Shown: positions 33,795 to 45,971, counted from the stretch's first letter. The stretch: 64,000 bases of DNA from Nemopilema nomurai (GCA_003864495.1 ML133411.1:705237-769236); one strand, 5' to 3'. Notes: generated from the sequence alone by a model not told the origin. Program-made: numbers and translations.

Positions 33795-35192
33795 ATGGAT
33801 TTCACCTATTTTGATGACCAAATCGACGAAGACCTACTTGAACTTGCTGTCGAGGTAATGTAATCCGTTTCTTTCTGTATTTTAAAAGGCACTGCAGCCA
33901 ATATCTCTGTCTCCGTGAAGCAGAATTTAAGTGATGGCGATGTAGGCCTTCCTATCTAAACTTCAATATTTAATTTACCAACGAGTAACTTCAAGAATGC
34001 CGATTGAACATAAAGAACGTTTAATGTATTTTCGATAAAACCAGGGATAATGCTGGTGAAAATGTTGATCAACATTATATTTTACCATCTCAATTATAAA
34101 TTTCTGGCCAAAATAGGCCTAGGCAGATACTAGATACAGTATTTCAAATTAACGATGTTGACCTTGGCTTTATTTTTCATCGACACGGTAGCAGCACCAG
34201 TCAATCAAACAAATTACGAAACAACATTTTCCGTTTTTATTATACTTTTGAGGGTACAGAGCTGTGCACCCCTGTAGCAGGTGTTACTTCTGGTTGAATT
34301 ATTATCTATGTTTTCCTTTTAGGAAACTACTATTAAGTTTTGTGATGATAGTCAAGTAGATGTTAATCACCAACAAACAACGAGCAAGGCAAAGAAAAGA
34401 AAAGTTAAAGAACCAAATCATAGGAAGAAGGGGGTGACTTTAAAGAGGAAAGAACAGGATGCTCCTCAGATTTGTATAAATTCAATCATCAAATGTGCTT
34501 TAGAATCGATGGCAAACAATGCGGTTTTGGAGGAGATGTATGGAGAAGTTCTTCAAAGGCTAATGAAAGGAACTACTGATACAACAGACTTTCTAAGTGG
34601 TCTCTTTAAGAACAGATTGGAAAGCAAAACTAATTCTTTGGATTCCATGTGGACAAATTTCCACAAAGTTTGGGTGGATGAAGATGTTAGAAAAAATGTG
34701 CAAGCCCACTTAGGTGTCTCCAAGGAGTTTAGTTCATGGCTTATGTTGCACTGCCAAGAAGAAATTGCCAAGCAGAAGAAAGGGATAGAGGAACTGCATC
34801 AGCAACCCAAAGAGCTAACTAAGGGTGATAGAGAAGTAATATCATACATTTGCGGAGCAGTATTATCAAAGCTTATAAAAAAGACCTATGACACAGTAAG
34901 AAAGAAACATGCAACAAAAGAAACTGAAAATACTTTGAGGCAGAGAATAGAATTACTTAACTGCTGCAAGGGCACTGAAGAAGAGTGGTTGAGGGATAAG
35001 AAATTGATTGATACATTGAACCGGGGTGGTCTAACATACCCAAAAGCAAAATTTGTTGAAATCTTCCATAAAGCAGAAGAAATTTTGAGGAAAGCTATAT
35101 CTTCTAATCCAAAAAGGATTAATGTTGCTTCTATTGTTGTCACCATTTTTCTTGAAATGCACAGCTATCAGGCAAAAGTTAATATTTCTTGA
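33795..35192 (+). CDS. Accessory protein of the P-like element, intact, unknown function
   Basis: Two exons, 33,795-33,854 and 34,323-35,192 (GT-AG, phase 0), encode 309 residues. Exon 1 is acidic (MDFTYFDDQIDEDLLELAVE). Exon 2 starts with a very basic stretch (SKAKKRKVKEPNHRKKG, a possible nuclear signal). A helical region follows, then EVISYICGAVLSKLIKK and a C-terminal LIDTLNRGGLTYPKAKFVEI. The last two motifs recall C-terminal segments of some P-like transposases, but no catalytic residues are seen. The gene converges on the transposase gene. It is better preserved than the transposase beside it. Function unknown. Confidence 0.65.
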
Positions 35193-36276
35193 GATACAAC
35201 AATAGAATATAGATAAAATATGAACTAAGCAGCTTGAAAAATAACTATATTATTACAAAAAGAATTCTACTAGAGAAATATTCATGTTCTGTTCTTTTCA
35301 ACAATAAAAAAAAAATTGATATGCAAAAATTATATTTTAGTATTGCTGGTTTTCTGGTTGCTGATTTTACTGATCTGGTTTGCTGATTTTACTCAAAAAT
35401 GAGTAAAATTACATCTTAATCTTGTTATCACATCAAGAACTCCACATTATAGTATAACCAAGTGACAGAGCCTTGTACCTTATTTGCTGCATTACTTACT
35501 GAAAAGGTTTATTAGCTATATCAAAGTCAAATAATTAAATTCATCCTTTTTCTGTTAAAAACAATTTGCTTAAAATTATGTAGGGTGTTACACTATAGGG
35601 AACCATACATTATTGGACTAACAGTAATAAAAGCCACACCTATACTTAAAACAAATCATTAAAATAGGTGCATAAGATAAGATAAGAAACTGAAGGGCAA
35701 ATGGTGTGGCAAGAGTAAACAATGCAATTAGCAAAAACAGGAGGACATGATCTTGTTGGGTAAACAAAAACACAACCATGATGGTAGTGATTCATAGCAG
35801 AGGATGATTAGGCCTTGGGAACATTTTCACATGAAATTTGCAGTATCAGTGCAATATAAACAATACTTTAAATTGTTCAGCTGTCTTGCTCTTGGAATTG
35901 CCAACTTAAGCAATGACCAATAACCTAATATGTGGCCCATTAAGAGTGATTGGGTCAAGGACTTCTTTAGGGATAATGCCCCCAATGACTGGAAATACAT
36001 AAAAGTGTTGACTTTTTTCCAGAATTTTCTTTTTCAAGTCCTTTTTACAGTTTTTTTTAAAGTACTTTTACAAGCCACCTATATGTTATTTTGGATTTGA
36101 GTATATGCTGCATTTGTATCCTTGTTTGCTTCTATGGATAGTGCCTCTTTTCTGATAATGGTGCCCCTACTGGGTCACAGAAACTATGTAATGCCTTCAA
36201 ATATACCAGTTACAATATTTCTTACTATTTACCTTGGTTTGATAGTTCCTTAGAGTTCAATGCAAAGAGGTCCCTC
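35193..36276. other. Intergenic region of the P-like element
   Basis: AT-rich sequence between the two 3' ends. It includes a poly-A tract near 35,306 and probable polyadenylation signals (AATAAA-like). No coding signal. Confidence 0.6.
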
Positions 36277-39264
36277 TCAGGAAGTCCCTTTTGGCTGTCT
36301 CTTTCTTTTCTTCAGAGGACTTGTTGTTATCGTAATCCCCTGTTTGGGACCTTTTGAACCCTTTGTATTTCCTTGAGGTGTGATGCTACTTGCAATAGTT
36401 CTTTGCAGCCGTAACTTATTTTCTTGATACCCTAATGCATATACAGTGGGGTTGCAAGATCTTCTTCCCAGCCCTCTATGCATCCCAAAATGGTTTTCAA
36501 GTGGATCTTGACAGAACCTGTTGGTAAGTACATATTTGAAGCCATTTTGCAACAAGTACTTAACACATTCAATCAAGGCATATGATGTTGTTTGCAGCCC
36601 ATCATAAGTTGCCTTGCTCAGAAACATTTTCTTTTCTCTGCCTCACTGTAATTTCCATCACGAGACTCAATAGCTTCTTTCCAATCATTCAGAAACTTCA
36701 AAAACTCATCCTTCATGAAAGAAAAGCGACTGTCATTAATACCTGTATATGGCTTTAAGAATGGTTTTCTTTTTCTATCCCCTCGCTCAGCGATCTAGTG
36801 TTACAACAGTCAAAAAACTTATCCATCATCAAGATCATCTTGGCTGTTTCACTACTGTCTGGTGATCCATACTCATGCATTACTTTTCCCACTATCTCAC
36901 TCATGACCTGAGCTGCAAGATTAACCCGCATTTTGGAATAGGATGTTAAATAAATATGTTCATGTCGCAGTTTATGTAGCTTTCTGACTTCACTCTGCCT
37001 ATCAGACTCAAAGAGAGAGGAAATGTGACTCCAAGTCATCTCTTTTCCATTCCAAAGAAGTCGTTTTTTATCAAATCCTGAGCTTGCAAGGTTGTTTCGG
37101 ACCGTTTTTATCAAATGTGGAGGGTCTGAGAAGAGAAAAAGTGGCCGCTCTTCTCCACAAAACACATTAACAGTCTTGTAGGAGACATCCTGTTCAGGGC
37201 AAAGTATCCGATATAGCTTTTGGTTGCCAGAGGCCTTGTCAGAAACAACACCTATCACCTTTAAACCTGCAAATCCTTCACAGTAACCAACTGCTCTCCA
37301 AACTAAAGGATACAACATGGCTGCTTGCTGTTGTGGTGGCAAAATAGCCAAGAGAGAATTTAAGTTTGGAAGCAATGCCACAAACCATGAAAACGAGAGC
37401 ATTTGATGCAATAGAATCTGTGGCTTTCTTTTTGAAGATTTGATTCAAATCCTCCCCAAGGTTGACAAAACCAACAAGCTCATTTGTTGAATTGTTGAAA
37501 ACCAAGTCATCTTGGACAGACAATTCGTCTAGCATTAAAACAACATACTTTGCTATGCTATTTAGCTGTGATCCTTGGTGCTTCAGATCTTCCAAAACCT
37601 CTTTCTTGAAACCAACTGAGGGCTGGAAAACATTTGAGTAGTCCCTGAGAGTTCTTTCTGATGGGAGTCTTATAACCAAGCTCTCTTTTAAAGATCTGTA
37701 AGCTGCTGGTGATTTTAAATGCAAATGTAAGGCAAATCTAATCATCATGGGATGCCATTTGTATCCAGTCTTGGAAGACTCAAATGCTCTTTTCTGCTCT
37801 TTCCAGAAAAGATTTTCAAAAGAATTTTCAGGCAATGATGTTGCACCTCTTTCAATAATGCTGCTCAGGTTATCGTGAATTTCATTGTCTAGATTAACAC
37901 CCTTTGCCTCTAATTCATTTTCAAGTACTTTAAGTCTATCCTCCAAATTCCTTTCCTTAACCTTCAGTATGTGGACAGCCCTTACAAGACGGTCTTTTGC
38001 AATTTTTGTCAATGGTGCTTTCTTTGCAATTGTTATTCCCTTTTGCTTTTCGTTCATTCTCAGCTTAGCTCTAAGTAATCTTGTGGACAGTTTACATTCT
38101 GAGCAAGAAAATAAACCATTCAGAAGCATAGAGCATTTTCTGCTATACAAAGATGATCTCAGCTCTTGACCAACTTTATAAGTTGAGAAATTGTAAATTT
38201 TTGAGCCACTGCTTAAGACATGTCTTATTCCGAACTCTTTTGCATTTGGTTCTGTTATGCCTTGACACTGATTCAATGATGCAATATCTTTCAAAATCAC
38301 ATTGATCTGGGCTTTGGAACTGTTCTTTTGTACTTCTTAAAAATGAAATGGTTGCCAGGAGCTTGTTGTATGTTACTCTCTATATCGAAGCCAAGTGATT
38401 CATCCACAGAAACTTTGATCTGAATATTTCCAGTTTCGTCAGCAAGACCTAAGGCTACAGTCTCATCAGAGCTATGTAAAATGACCCAAGGCTGTTTTAT
38501 TTTGCCAATGCTATTTTTGAAATCTGCAAAATCTCTATATTTGTAAAGCACTGGTAAGGGCACCTCTTGAGAAAGTCTTTCAAGTTTACGCCTTTGTTTC
38601 CCTGCATCCTGTTGATGACTTTTCTTAGGTAAGAACTGTGTAGGCAAACTTCCAACAAGGAAGTCTTTTCTTCCCGTCTTTCCTACAAACAATATTACGA
38701 AATAATTTATTGCTCATATGAATACAAGAAAAATAAAGTTTCCGTTGCCCCCTCCCATCAGACAAGTGCCTGTTTTGTTTAATTCAATGGTGACACTGTT
38801 GGTATTTTCAGTCAACCTATTACAAGAAACAGATTGATAGAAGTTGTGGGGGTTGTGACAGCCCCCCCCCAATAATTAGTCAAAATCGATTGAATTCCTA
38901 GGAATATTATTATAACTTATTTTCGTAGCGCCCCCAAAAGACTTTTTAACGAGATCCGCATCCAATCCTAAAAAAACTTATAAAATAATACGGGAAAAAT
39001 AATGATCAATGAAAGAAGTAATGAAAGTTACAATGACTTACCGATCTTGAAGCAATGTTGATCAAAATGCCTTGAGCAGATGTAGGCCCTCTCTGCGTTG
39101 AAGCTCCTATCGCATCTGTTTACTTTACGCAAAAGCTGCGCTCTCCACTCCTTTTTCCTTTCATTTTTTGTTGACGAAGGGGGTATCTTGTGAAAACTTA
39201 ACAAGGGATAAATTTGCTTGTCTTGGTAAGTCGTACAATTAACGATACAACAATTAACTACCAT
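36277..39264 (-). pseudogene. THAP/P-element-type transposase pseudogene
   Basis: The THAP exon starts at 39,264 (NCCIVNCTTY, ICSRHFDQHC) with a donor near 39,042. The second exon begins at about 38,684 (GRKDFLVGSLPTQFLPKKS). The central region has a long coiled coil (about 37,860-38,050) and VVLMLDELSVQDDLVF (first Asp region, about 37,520). SDPPHLIKTVRNNL (second Asp, about 37,100) and DPLENHFGMHRGLGRRS (Glu, about 36,490) follow. Frameshifts lie near 38,300, 37,390 and 36,770, so the gene is dead although the motifs are clear. This is the P/THAP9 transposase family, which uses an RNase H-like fold. Confidence 0.8.
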
Positions 39265-41486
39265 GCCGAATAGCTGCGAATCTCGTCATTATCCATCAAA
39301 ACCAAACAAACCGGAAATAATCATTCCCTACAAGTTTGAATAAGCAGTGATGCGTAACATGTTCTATTGTCCGCTTCGCAGTTTCCTATCCAGTCACTAT
39401 TCGAGTATCTTTGATTAAAGGCAACATTTGTAAAGGAATTGCAAACCATCAGTGCAGCAAAACAAGAATTGTCAATGTGGGAAACAATCCTTCACATAAA
39501 GTATGAGGATTTTGAGCTTGGCAAAAATGACTTTTCAATTTATAAAGCCCAGGTTGATCAATTTGTCCAAGCATTACAAGATAGTTGTGATAGCCTTTGT
39601 ACAGCAAGAAGTTCATGTTGTGTCCCAGGCACAGAAGAACAAAGTGATTCGGAAAAATGGTTTTTGGGGCGCTGGCCCAGAATTACTTCATCCAAGTGCA
39701 AGTTAGTGACCGTTTTAGGAGAAGATGTTGCTTCAGAACACCCATCAAAACTCAAGCTCTACAACTTTTTATACCATCATTTTTGGTTTCAAGAGAGAGT
39801 CTTAACTAGTGACATGAAGTATGGCATTGAAATGGAACCCATAGTAAGGCATGCTTATTGTAATAAAACAGGAGCAAGTGTTATTTCGACAGGATTCTGG
39901 GTGAACAAAGAATACTCTCATCTTGGTGCTAGCCCAGATGGCATCATCATTGAAGAAGGTAAAGAAGTAGGCATCATAGAAATTAAGTGCTTGAAAATGT
40001 GGAGCAGAAATGTGCAGAAATGTGCAGGATTTACTGTCTGACATAAGTAAAGAAACAATTCCAAAGAAACTTATTCAAAGACAGTGCTTTCTGATACATG
40101 ATGATGGTAGTTTAAAACTCAAACAAGAGCACAAGTACTACTATCAAGTACAGCTTCAGCTATTGGTAACTGATCTCAGTTTTTTGGATTTTGTTCTATA
40201 TTCTGGCAAAGGAACAATACACATCGAAAGAATATTTCCTGATAAGATTTTGCAATACCACATTATCAGTGCTACTTATGCCTACTGGTATTGTATTTTT
40301 GTTCCAGAATACTTTTTAATGCGTGTACCAAGAAAACTACTTCCACTTGTGTTTAGATAAAACAATTTGAGAGAATATGCCTATCATTTTAAGGGGCAAT
40401 CAGCTGTCAAACACTCCTGAATGGCAAATTTTTGTTGTGTTTAGATATAAAGAATAAATTTGAGGCATGTTTTCATCACTTTTAAAAATTGTTGAGATAT
40501 TTTGTCATTTTTGCACCTCCTTTTCTGTCTTTGCAACTGGAGCAACTGGTATATTTTTTTGAAAAATCAGAAAAAAGCAAATTTGGTACTGCTACATTTA
40601 GATCTCAGTAGCCAGAAAAAGCTGGTTAATTATGGTATGCTACCATTTTTTATCAGTTTTCGGAAAAATTCTATTTGAAATTCAATTGCACATTTAAGAC
40701 AAAAAGTTAGATTGGGGGAGGGGTAAAAAGATAAATTTAAAAAATATTCACTTATTGCCTTAAAAATATATGAAAATACTTCTCAATGATCTAATGTCTT
40801 TATTTAGCAATGGATACAAATAAAGCTTATTAATAAAATTAGATGTATTGAATTATACCAACTGATACCCCAAAATAGAGCAATTTATCTAATATGGCAC
40901 CCAATCCATGCTTGAATTGTTTGTGATAGAATAACTGCCCACTCCCATAAGTATCGATTTACAAAATATATAATGTGATTTGTACTACCCAAATGCCATA
41001 AATTGTATACAGGGGCATACCTTGACAATTTGGGGTGAGGGGTGTAAATGAGTGTATTTGCTGACCAAAATTCAACACTTGCTAGTCAGTGTATAACCTA
41101 TTTTACAGTTAGATATTGTGAATTTATTTAGCGACTATGCATAACAGTTACCAACCATTCGTAAAATTTACCAGCCAACTTTCTAAAGCAGTGGGGCTGT
41201 ACCACCCCCGGTAGGTACCTGATTGTATATTTCTAGGTCTTATAGGCTGAAGGAATTATTTTTATGTGTCAATTCTACTTCAATGTGAGCTTGATTTTAG
41301 AAAACATTTTTCACATTAACTATGTTTTGTTTGGACTATCCTGTATCATATTGTGTGTTTTTGGAGAGCCTAAAATATCCCCTATCAGTGCGTGTGTATT
41401 CTAGGAAGCCCCTCAAGGTAATACAATAATGACAAAACAAGGTTATGTTATTTATAAAGACATGGTTGAAAGTTAACTAGGCAACA

Positions 41487-43080
41487 TGCCACATAGACTA
41501 GCTGTGAGGCAAGGCTTGCAAGGTTTAATGGTATGACATTGCTGATCAGTCTAAATTTCTTCAGGCGCTCATTAAATCTCTCAACATGTATTCTTGCCTC
41601 GGCTATACGTTTGGTCAAAAGTTCTCTTCTTTGGTAAATGCACTTGTTTTCCCCAAAAATGATGGAATAAACATTGTTGCCTGTTTCTTTAAAAAAATGT
41701 CCTGAATGGTGAAGCCTTTGTCAACAAGCAGTGCATCCCCTGGGTTTATATGCTCAAGAATTCCACACCTTTCAAAAAGCGTCACATCATCTATACTGCC
41801 ATCAAACAGGTCAGATATAAAGCAAGCTGCACCATTTGGAGTTACAGATTCATTTTATTGTGATTTTTGTAAGAGGAATATATGTTTCCTTGCTGTCAAT
41901 AATTGCTAGGCATTTCACAAAAGAATTCAGTATAATCTACTGAGCATCTGACATTTCTAAATTGCTTGAACATTTTTGGAAGGAATGGTTGCAGTTCTTG
42001 ACGTGGGGGCATCATCAGAAACTTGTTGTCCTTGAAGAAGTGAAATATAAATTGGATCCATGTTGTGGATATTCTTCTGACCACAGTGCATGATATGTCA
42101 TACAGATATGAAATTGTTTGTATGTTGAACCTCCTTCTCAAACGTAACAATGTTATAAACATTTGCTCTTTTATTGAAATTTGCATTGGCACTCTTCTAC
42201 CTTTGCCATTCTTCTCCTTCTGATCACACAGATAGTTTAATTCGAATTTTGCAGGCCCTAGAAAATTGTAAAGAGCTTCAAACTGAGCTGAAAATAGTCC
42301 AGTAAAATACTTGCACTTTGCATCATCTTTAAGAATAGCTTCGCATTCCATCAGTTGTGGGCATATTTGTACATCAGTATTCATGGAAGAACTTCCAAAT
42401 ATTTTCATTTCATTTTGTAGCACCATATTTTCAACTTTTGCACCTAGTTCGTATTTGCTGTAAACAGTCTGTGTTTCTTTCTCACAGTGGCTTGGGCTAC
42501 TGCCCTCCTTCTCTGCCTCTATGTCTGAATCGTGTCGACTTCCTGAATCCCGGGGGTTTTCGTCTAGCAAGACTACAGATTCTTCTACAGATTCGCAGTT
42601 AATCTTTCTTTTGGCTGCTGCCATCTCAAGTTCAGGCATCGCATTCCTTTTTCGACTTTTAGAATTCTGCCGTTTTAAAGACCTTGCAACCAACGAATCA
42701 ACCTGCGACTCAGTCAGTGTCGCGGTTATCGGGTCTGGATTTTCAGCAGTAGGACCTTTCCTTCCAATGAAATGTTATGTGCAGATGTAAGTGTCCTTTT
42801 TAATCTGGTCTAATGAATAAAAATCTTTCCTCCCGCATGAATGTTGCCATCGCTTTGCCTTCTCTGTCCTCTCGTTTTCTCGCTGCTTTTCCCTTTCAGA
42901 CATGTTAGGTTTGATACGACCAGGCTTTGGAAATCGTATAAATGTTGTTCCATCTGAAAGCCTCTCGGTGTATCGACTGGCAGCATTACAAGTACCCCAG
43001 CAACAATGCTTGGTTGCTCCTTTAGGTCTGGAGACTGTCTTCTTGTTTATCCTCTTTACGGTTACAGGCCTTTCTACCAC
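41487..43080 (-). pseudogene. THAP + DDE_Tnp_4 transposase pseudogene of element C
   Basis: ATG at 43,080. The THAP finger is KHCCWGTCNAASRY, FIRFPKPGR, then DTYICT with an in-frame TAA (42,775-42,777) in the C-x2-H ligand region, continuing HFIGRKGPT. The frame is the same down to about 41,896: an acidic linker, SIKEQMFITLLRLRRRFNI, and VRCSVDYTEFFCEMPS (first Asp). The rest is frameshifted: about 41,700-41,830 encodes FDGSIDDVTLFERCGILEHI and then a PGDALLVDKGF-type second Asp; about 41,555-41,620 encodes RIAEARIHVERFNERLKKF (Glu). Dead copy. Confidence 0.75.
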
Positions 43081-44480
43081 ACTCTAACACTAGGCCAAAC
43101 ATTGTTGTCCGCACTCCCTTCCCATGATTCAGTGCCTAGATCAGGAAGAAACTATCAATAGAATCGGGGCGCAGTCCTATTTGCAGGTCCTACTATCATC
43201 ACATTGCGATATTTTCCCCTTCCTTTTATCAGCAATTCTGTAACGGCTGCAGCAAACACATATAAATTAACATCATTGTTTTGCAAGACTTGTTTCCCAC
43301 ACACAATCTATTGGCCATGGCAGTCAGGCGTACATTGACCAGAGTGGGAAGTCTTCATTCTGCTCATTCTTGTAGCTTGGCTTCTGGCTATCGTTGCTGC
43401 CACATCTTTCATTTTCCATGCCGAAGAAATGAGTTCATTCACAGATTTTTGCGACCTTCCTAGAATAAAGGCTGCCAGGTCATCTTTTCCTTCTTCCTTT
43501 TGCTCCTGTGCCAAGGCATAAAGCTCTCTGTCGTCTTTAATATTTTTTGCGATAATGGCATCTGCTACATCTAAGTTGGACAATCTCTGTTTGACATTCT
43601 GTTTTGAAGGTTCTGCATGCACATCTGTTGTATCTGAATCTGCATTTCTTTGGCGTTTCTTTTTCATCAGCTGCTTTGAAGACTTGGACGTTCTTGATTA
43701 TGTTGCTGATTTGAGATCTGGTCGGTGGTCACTGTGTAATGGGTTGTAATCCTCTTTCATGTATGCACTGTAGTAATTGTGATACTTTTCCCCTTCAGAT
43801 AAGTTCACAGTCACGCCATACTTGCTAGAGAGGTAATTCTTAGCTCTGAGCCAACGTATACTCCCAGAGAACTTGATAGCCATATGGTAGTGAAAGCCAG
43901 TGTCAGAATGAGCTTCTTTTCCACACACCAAATGCACGACCTTTGCCTTAGACTTTCCTTCAGAAAAAGATTTATTCACTGCGGCAGCAAATGACTCTCT
44001 TGTTGGGAATTTTGCTTCATCCACTTTACTGTAGGTAACTAGGTAGCATCTGCGAATTTCTCTCTCTTCGAGGCTTTCAGACATTGTTAAAAAGTTCTTT
44101 GTATGAAAAGATGGACGTCAAGTTGAATTTCAAGTTGAATGCTATAGTGCCAAATAGCAAATCTGAAGCAAAACGCTTTGTGCACGCTATTTAGCCCATA
44201 CCAACCAATGATTTATAGTTGATTGACTAGGCAGGACCCCCAACATCTATATTTCCCATGATATTATGTACCCACCACGTAGAGAACTATAAATCTTATT
44301 AATGTAGGCAAACATGCCACGTCTCCTCAGATTTACTACGTCAGGTGCAGCATTTTGAAATTATTTATTTTTCATGAAGATTCGACACATAATACTCTAA
44401 AAGACCGACTTCCTAGTTTTTTAGGATTCGGCGCCCATTTCTAGACCCCTAGTAGCTCTTTCCGACAGACAACAAACTGC

Positions 44481-44710
44481 TATGATTGGACTGGCTTGCA
44501 AATTGCTGCCTTTTTTAAAAGAAACATATCCCACCCCCCACAAGCAATGTTGGGATGCTTATTTATTCATTTCGGTAAGTGATACTTCGGTATTTCCAAA
44601 AAACCAACATTGCTGCAGGGGTGGGGGGTTTTGATATCATTTTGGGGATAAAATTGCAATCCTGGTTGTTTTTTCTTCAGTCCACTAACCATTTAACCAG
44701 GATTGTCCTA
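44481..44710 (+). repeat. Boundary repeat X, copy 2 (D1/D2 junction)
   Basis: A clean junction between D1 and D2. The inverted repeat inside has arms about 44,531-44,563 and 44,602-44,630 (CAATGTTGG/CCAACATTG core plus C-rich/G-rich flanks). Confidence 0.8.
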
Positions 44711-44900
44711 TGTAGCGGCAAAAAGGGGCATGTACAAATTTGCAAATATTGCACAGAAGCATCCAAATTAGTAAAAAATTCTAAAGTGGGATAAAACCAT
44801 GAACAATGTTATTTCCAGGCCTCTGTGTTTGTGAATGTGACGTTTAATTTGAATTAATTGAAATAGGTGTGTGTATATAGTAAAAAGCTCATTTCTGAAG

Positions 44901-45971
44901 ATGGCGTGTCCTCGATTAATTTCTCGTGAGCTGAGAGCTTTCATAATTTTCAAACAAAGTACAAGTGTTAAAGAATTAGTGAGACAAAGGGGCTTTGCAG
45001 ATCGCATATATTCAACAGATGGAGACAAGCAACAAACATAAAAACCGTGTTAAAAAGCCAAAGTCTATTGGTGGACGACCGTCAAAATTGTCTGAGAGGG
45101 ATAAAAGGTGGATAATGCGAACAGTAAAAATATTATGAAGGCAAGACCCGAACTGGACTGTCAAGAGACTTATAATGAAAGCAGACTTGTATGCAGTGTC
45201 ACATCGGACTGTATCACATTATCTAAACAAACAAGAACTACGCTACCTGCAAGCAAGAAAAAAAGGACAGATGACAGAGCGTGACACGTCAAAGAGACTA
45301 AAGTTCGCAAAAACGATGCAAAAAAGTACCCTAATGAATTTTGGTCAAAAAATATAGCCTCCTTTCTTGATGGAGTTGGCTTTGTTTACAAACGAAACCC
45401 TCTTGACCAGGCCTTGGCCCCTCGAGGCCGTGTTTGGCGTACAAGAAGTGGCTGCAATTCAAGGCTGCACTGGCAAAGGGCAGGCCTGTGGCACGGGGGC
45501 CAAATACGTAAAAATGATTGTTGCTATTAGCTATGCCAAGGGGGCTATTTGTTGCGAGAGGTATGAACAAATGAATGGAACTTTCTTTGCATCGTTTTTG
45601 AAAGAAAACTTTGATATGATGATAGAAAAAGCAGATAACAAAGTAGGATCTGGATTCAAGATGGTGACCCTTCTCAAAATAGTAAGCAAGCGAAAGAGGT
45701 CATGCAGGAATTAAAGTCGGAACTACTGTCAATACCACCCAGAAGTCTTGACCTGAATCCGATAGAAAATTTTTTTGGCATTGTCAAGCAGCAAGTAAAC
45801 AAAGATGCAATTGACAAAAATATTACTTCTTAGACAATGGATGAATTTGAGTGCAGAATAAGAGAAGTTATGGCCAACATGGAAACAGCAACGATTGATA
45901 AAAGAATTGAATCAATGAATAAACGATTGAATATGGTGATAGACTGTAAAGAAGAACGCACAAAATATTAA
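44901..45971 (+). pseudogene. Tc1/mariner-like transposase pseudogene (D2)
   Basis: Collinear with the D1 copy at 23,423-24,564 but without its extra ~60 bases. It shares the frameshift after TMQKSTLMNF, the TAG in NITS/TMDEFE (about 45,831) and the C-terminal GVIDCK/ERTKY-type end. It adds a private TGA near 45,137. DDE-region motifs are as in D1 (DGDPSQNS, LDLNPIENFFG). The shared defects show that inactivation predates the duplication. Confidence 0.75.

Larger units (their letters stand above)
33636..39413. mobile_element. P-like element with two convergent genes
   Basis: Identical 37-bp inverted ends (33,636-33,672 and 39,377-39,413, starting CAAAGATACTCGAATAG) are flanked by ATTAAAG (33,629-33,635 and 39,414-39,420). 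P elements normally duplicate 8 bp; here 7 match. Deleting the element and one copy of the duplication joins the YqaJ frame exactly. Subterminal similarity continues (about 33,722-33,755 against 39,295-39,330, TTCCGGTTT core). It carries a 309-residue accessory gene (+) and a THAP/P-type transposase pseudogene (-). Confidence 0.85.
28063..40360 (+). pseudogene. SWIM + YqaJ pseudogene of element C, interrupted twice
   Basis: Segments 28,063-28,310, 33,082-33,635 and 39,421-40,360. The start is MAGVSWSKEESAFERR, then a stop/frameshift. WKDFPSRNIPPMF continues across the element B site as NYGNIYYYLIES. A further frameshift lies near 33,140, then ALSKSSGFIKSASCTC and, shifted, HCAHVAALLLFLNDY (the SWIM finger, about 33,370-33,440). 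The frame runs straight across the P-like insertion. The YqaJ part has RWPRITSSKCK (about 39,680), SHLGASPDG and GIIEIKCLKMW (D, E-x-K), and YYYQVQLQLL. A 10-bp tandem duplication (GCAGAAATGT, about 40,004-40,025) shifts the frame. Confidence 0.8.
27875..43178. mobile_element. Element C: THAP/DDE + SWIM/YqaJ transposon, host for B and the P-like element
   Basis: Inverted ends AGGGCTCCGCCCCG (left) and, reverse-complemented, AGGACTGCGCCCCG (right) are flanked by AT at 27,873-27,874 and 43,179-43,180. The intact site in D2 (about 49,574, CACAATTTGCAGG) proves the boundaries. Without its own insertions C is about 4.7 kb. It carries a SWIM/YqaJ pseudogene (+) and a THAP/DDE pseudogene (-), convergent. 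Bases 40,361-41,486 between them are AT-rich without coding signal. Confidence 0.85.
27447..44084 (-). pseudogene. Rep-SF3 helicase pseudogene of D1, split by element C
   Basis: Coding segments 44,084-43,181 and 27,872-27,447. The N-terminal HUH nickase has CYLVTYSK (motif 1), FHYHMAIKF (H-x-H, motif 2) and YYSAYMKED (Tyr/Lys, motif 3). A linker follows, then an SF3-type helicase with Walker A GPAN/CGKT split exactly by element C, EVIFLNDFRY (Walker B) and PVFATAKEP. In-frame TAA (about 43,698) and TAG (about 43,308) are present in both D copies. The family is widespread in invertebrate genomes as endogenous relatives of small ssDNA virus or plasmid Reps; it would nick and unwind during rolling-circle-type replication. 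Clearly inactive. Bases 44,085-44,480 upstream are non-coding. Confidence 0.8.

Noticed and set aside
43181..44084. Rep-helicase frame with TAA and TAG as possible codon reassignment (ciliate-type code)
   Set aside because: Neighbouring intact genes (transposase at 31,202-32,536; nine-exon transposase in G) use standard stops, and the TAG sits where relatives have Trp, so TGG to TAG mutation is simpler.
27447..44084. Helitron
   Set aside because: The helicase is SF3-like with a GPANCGKT Walker A and a single HUH Rep domain; no Pif1-type helicase or Helitron ends were seen.
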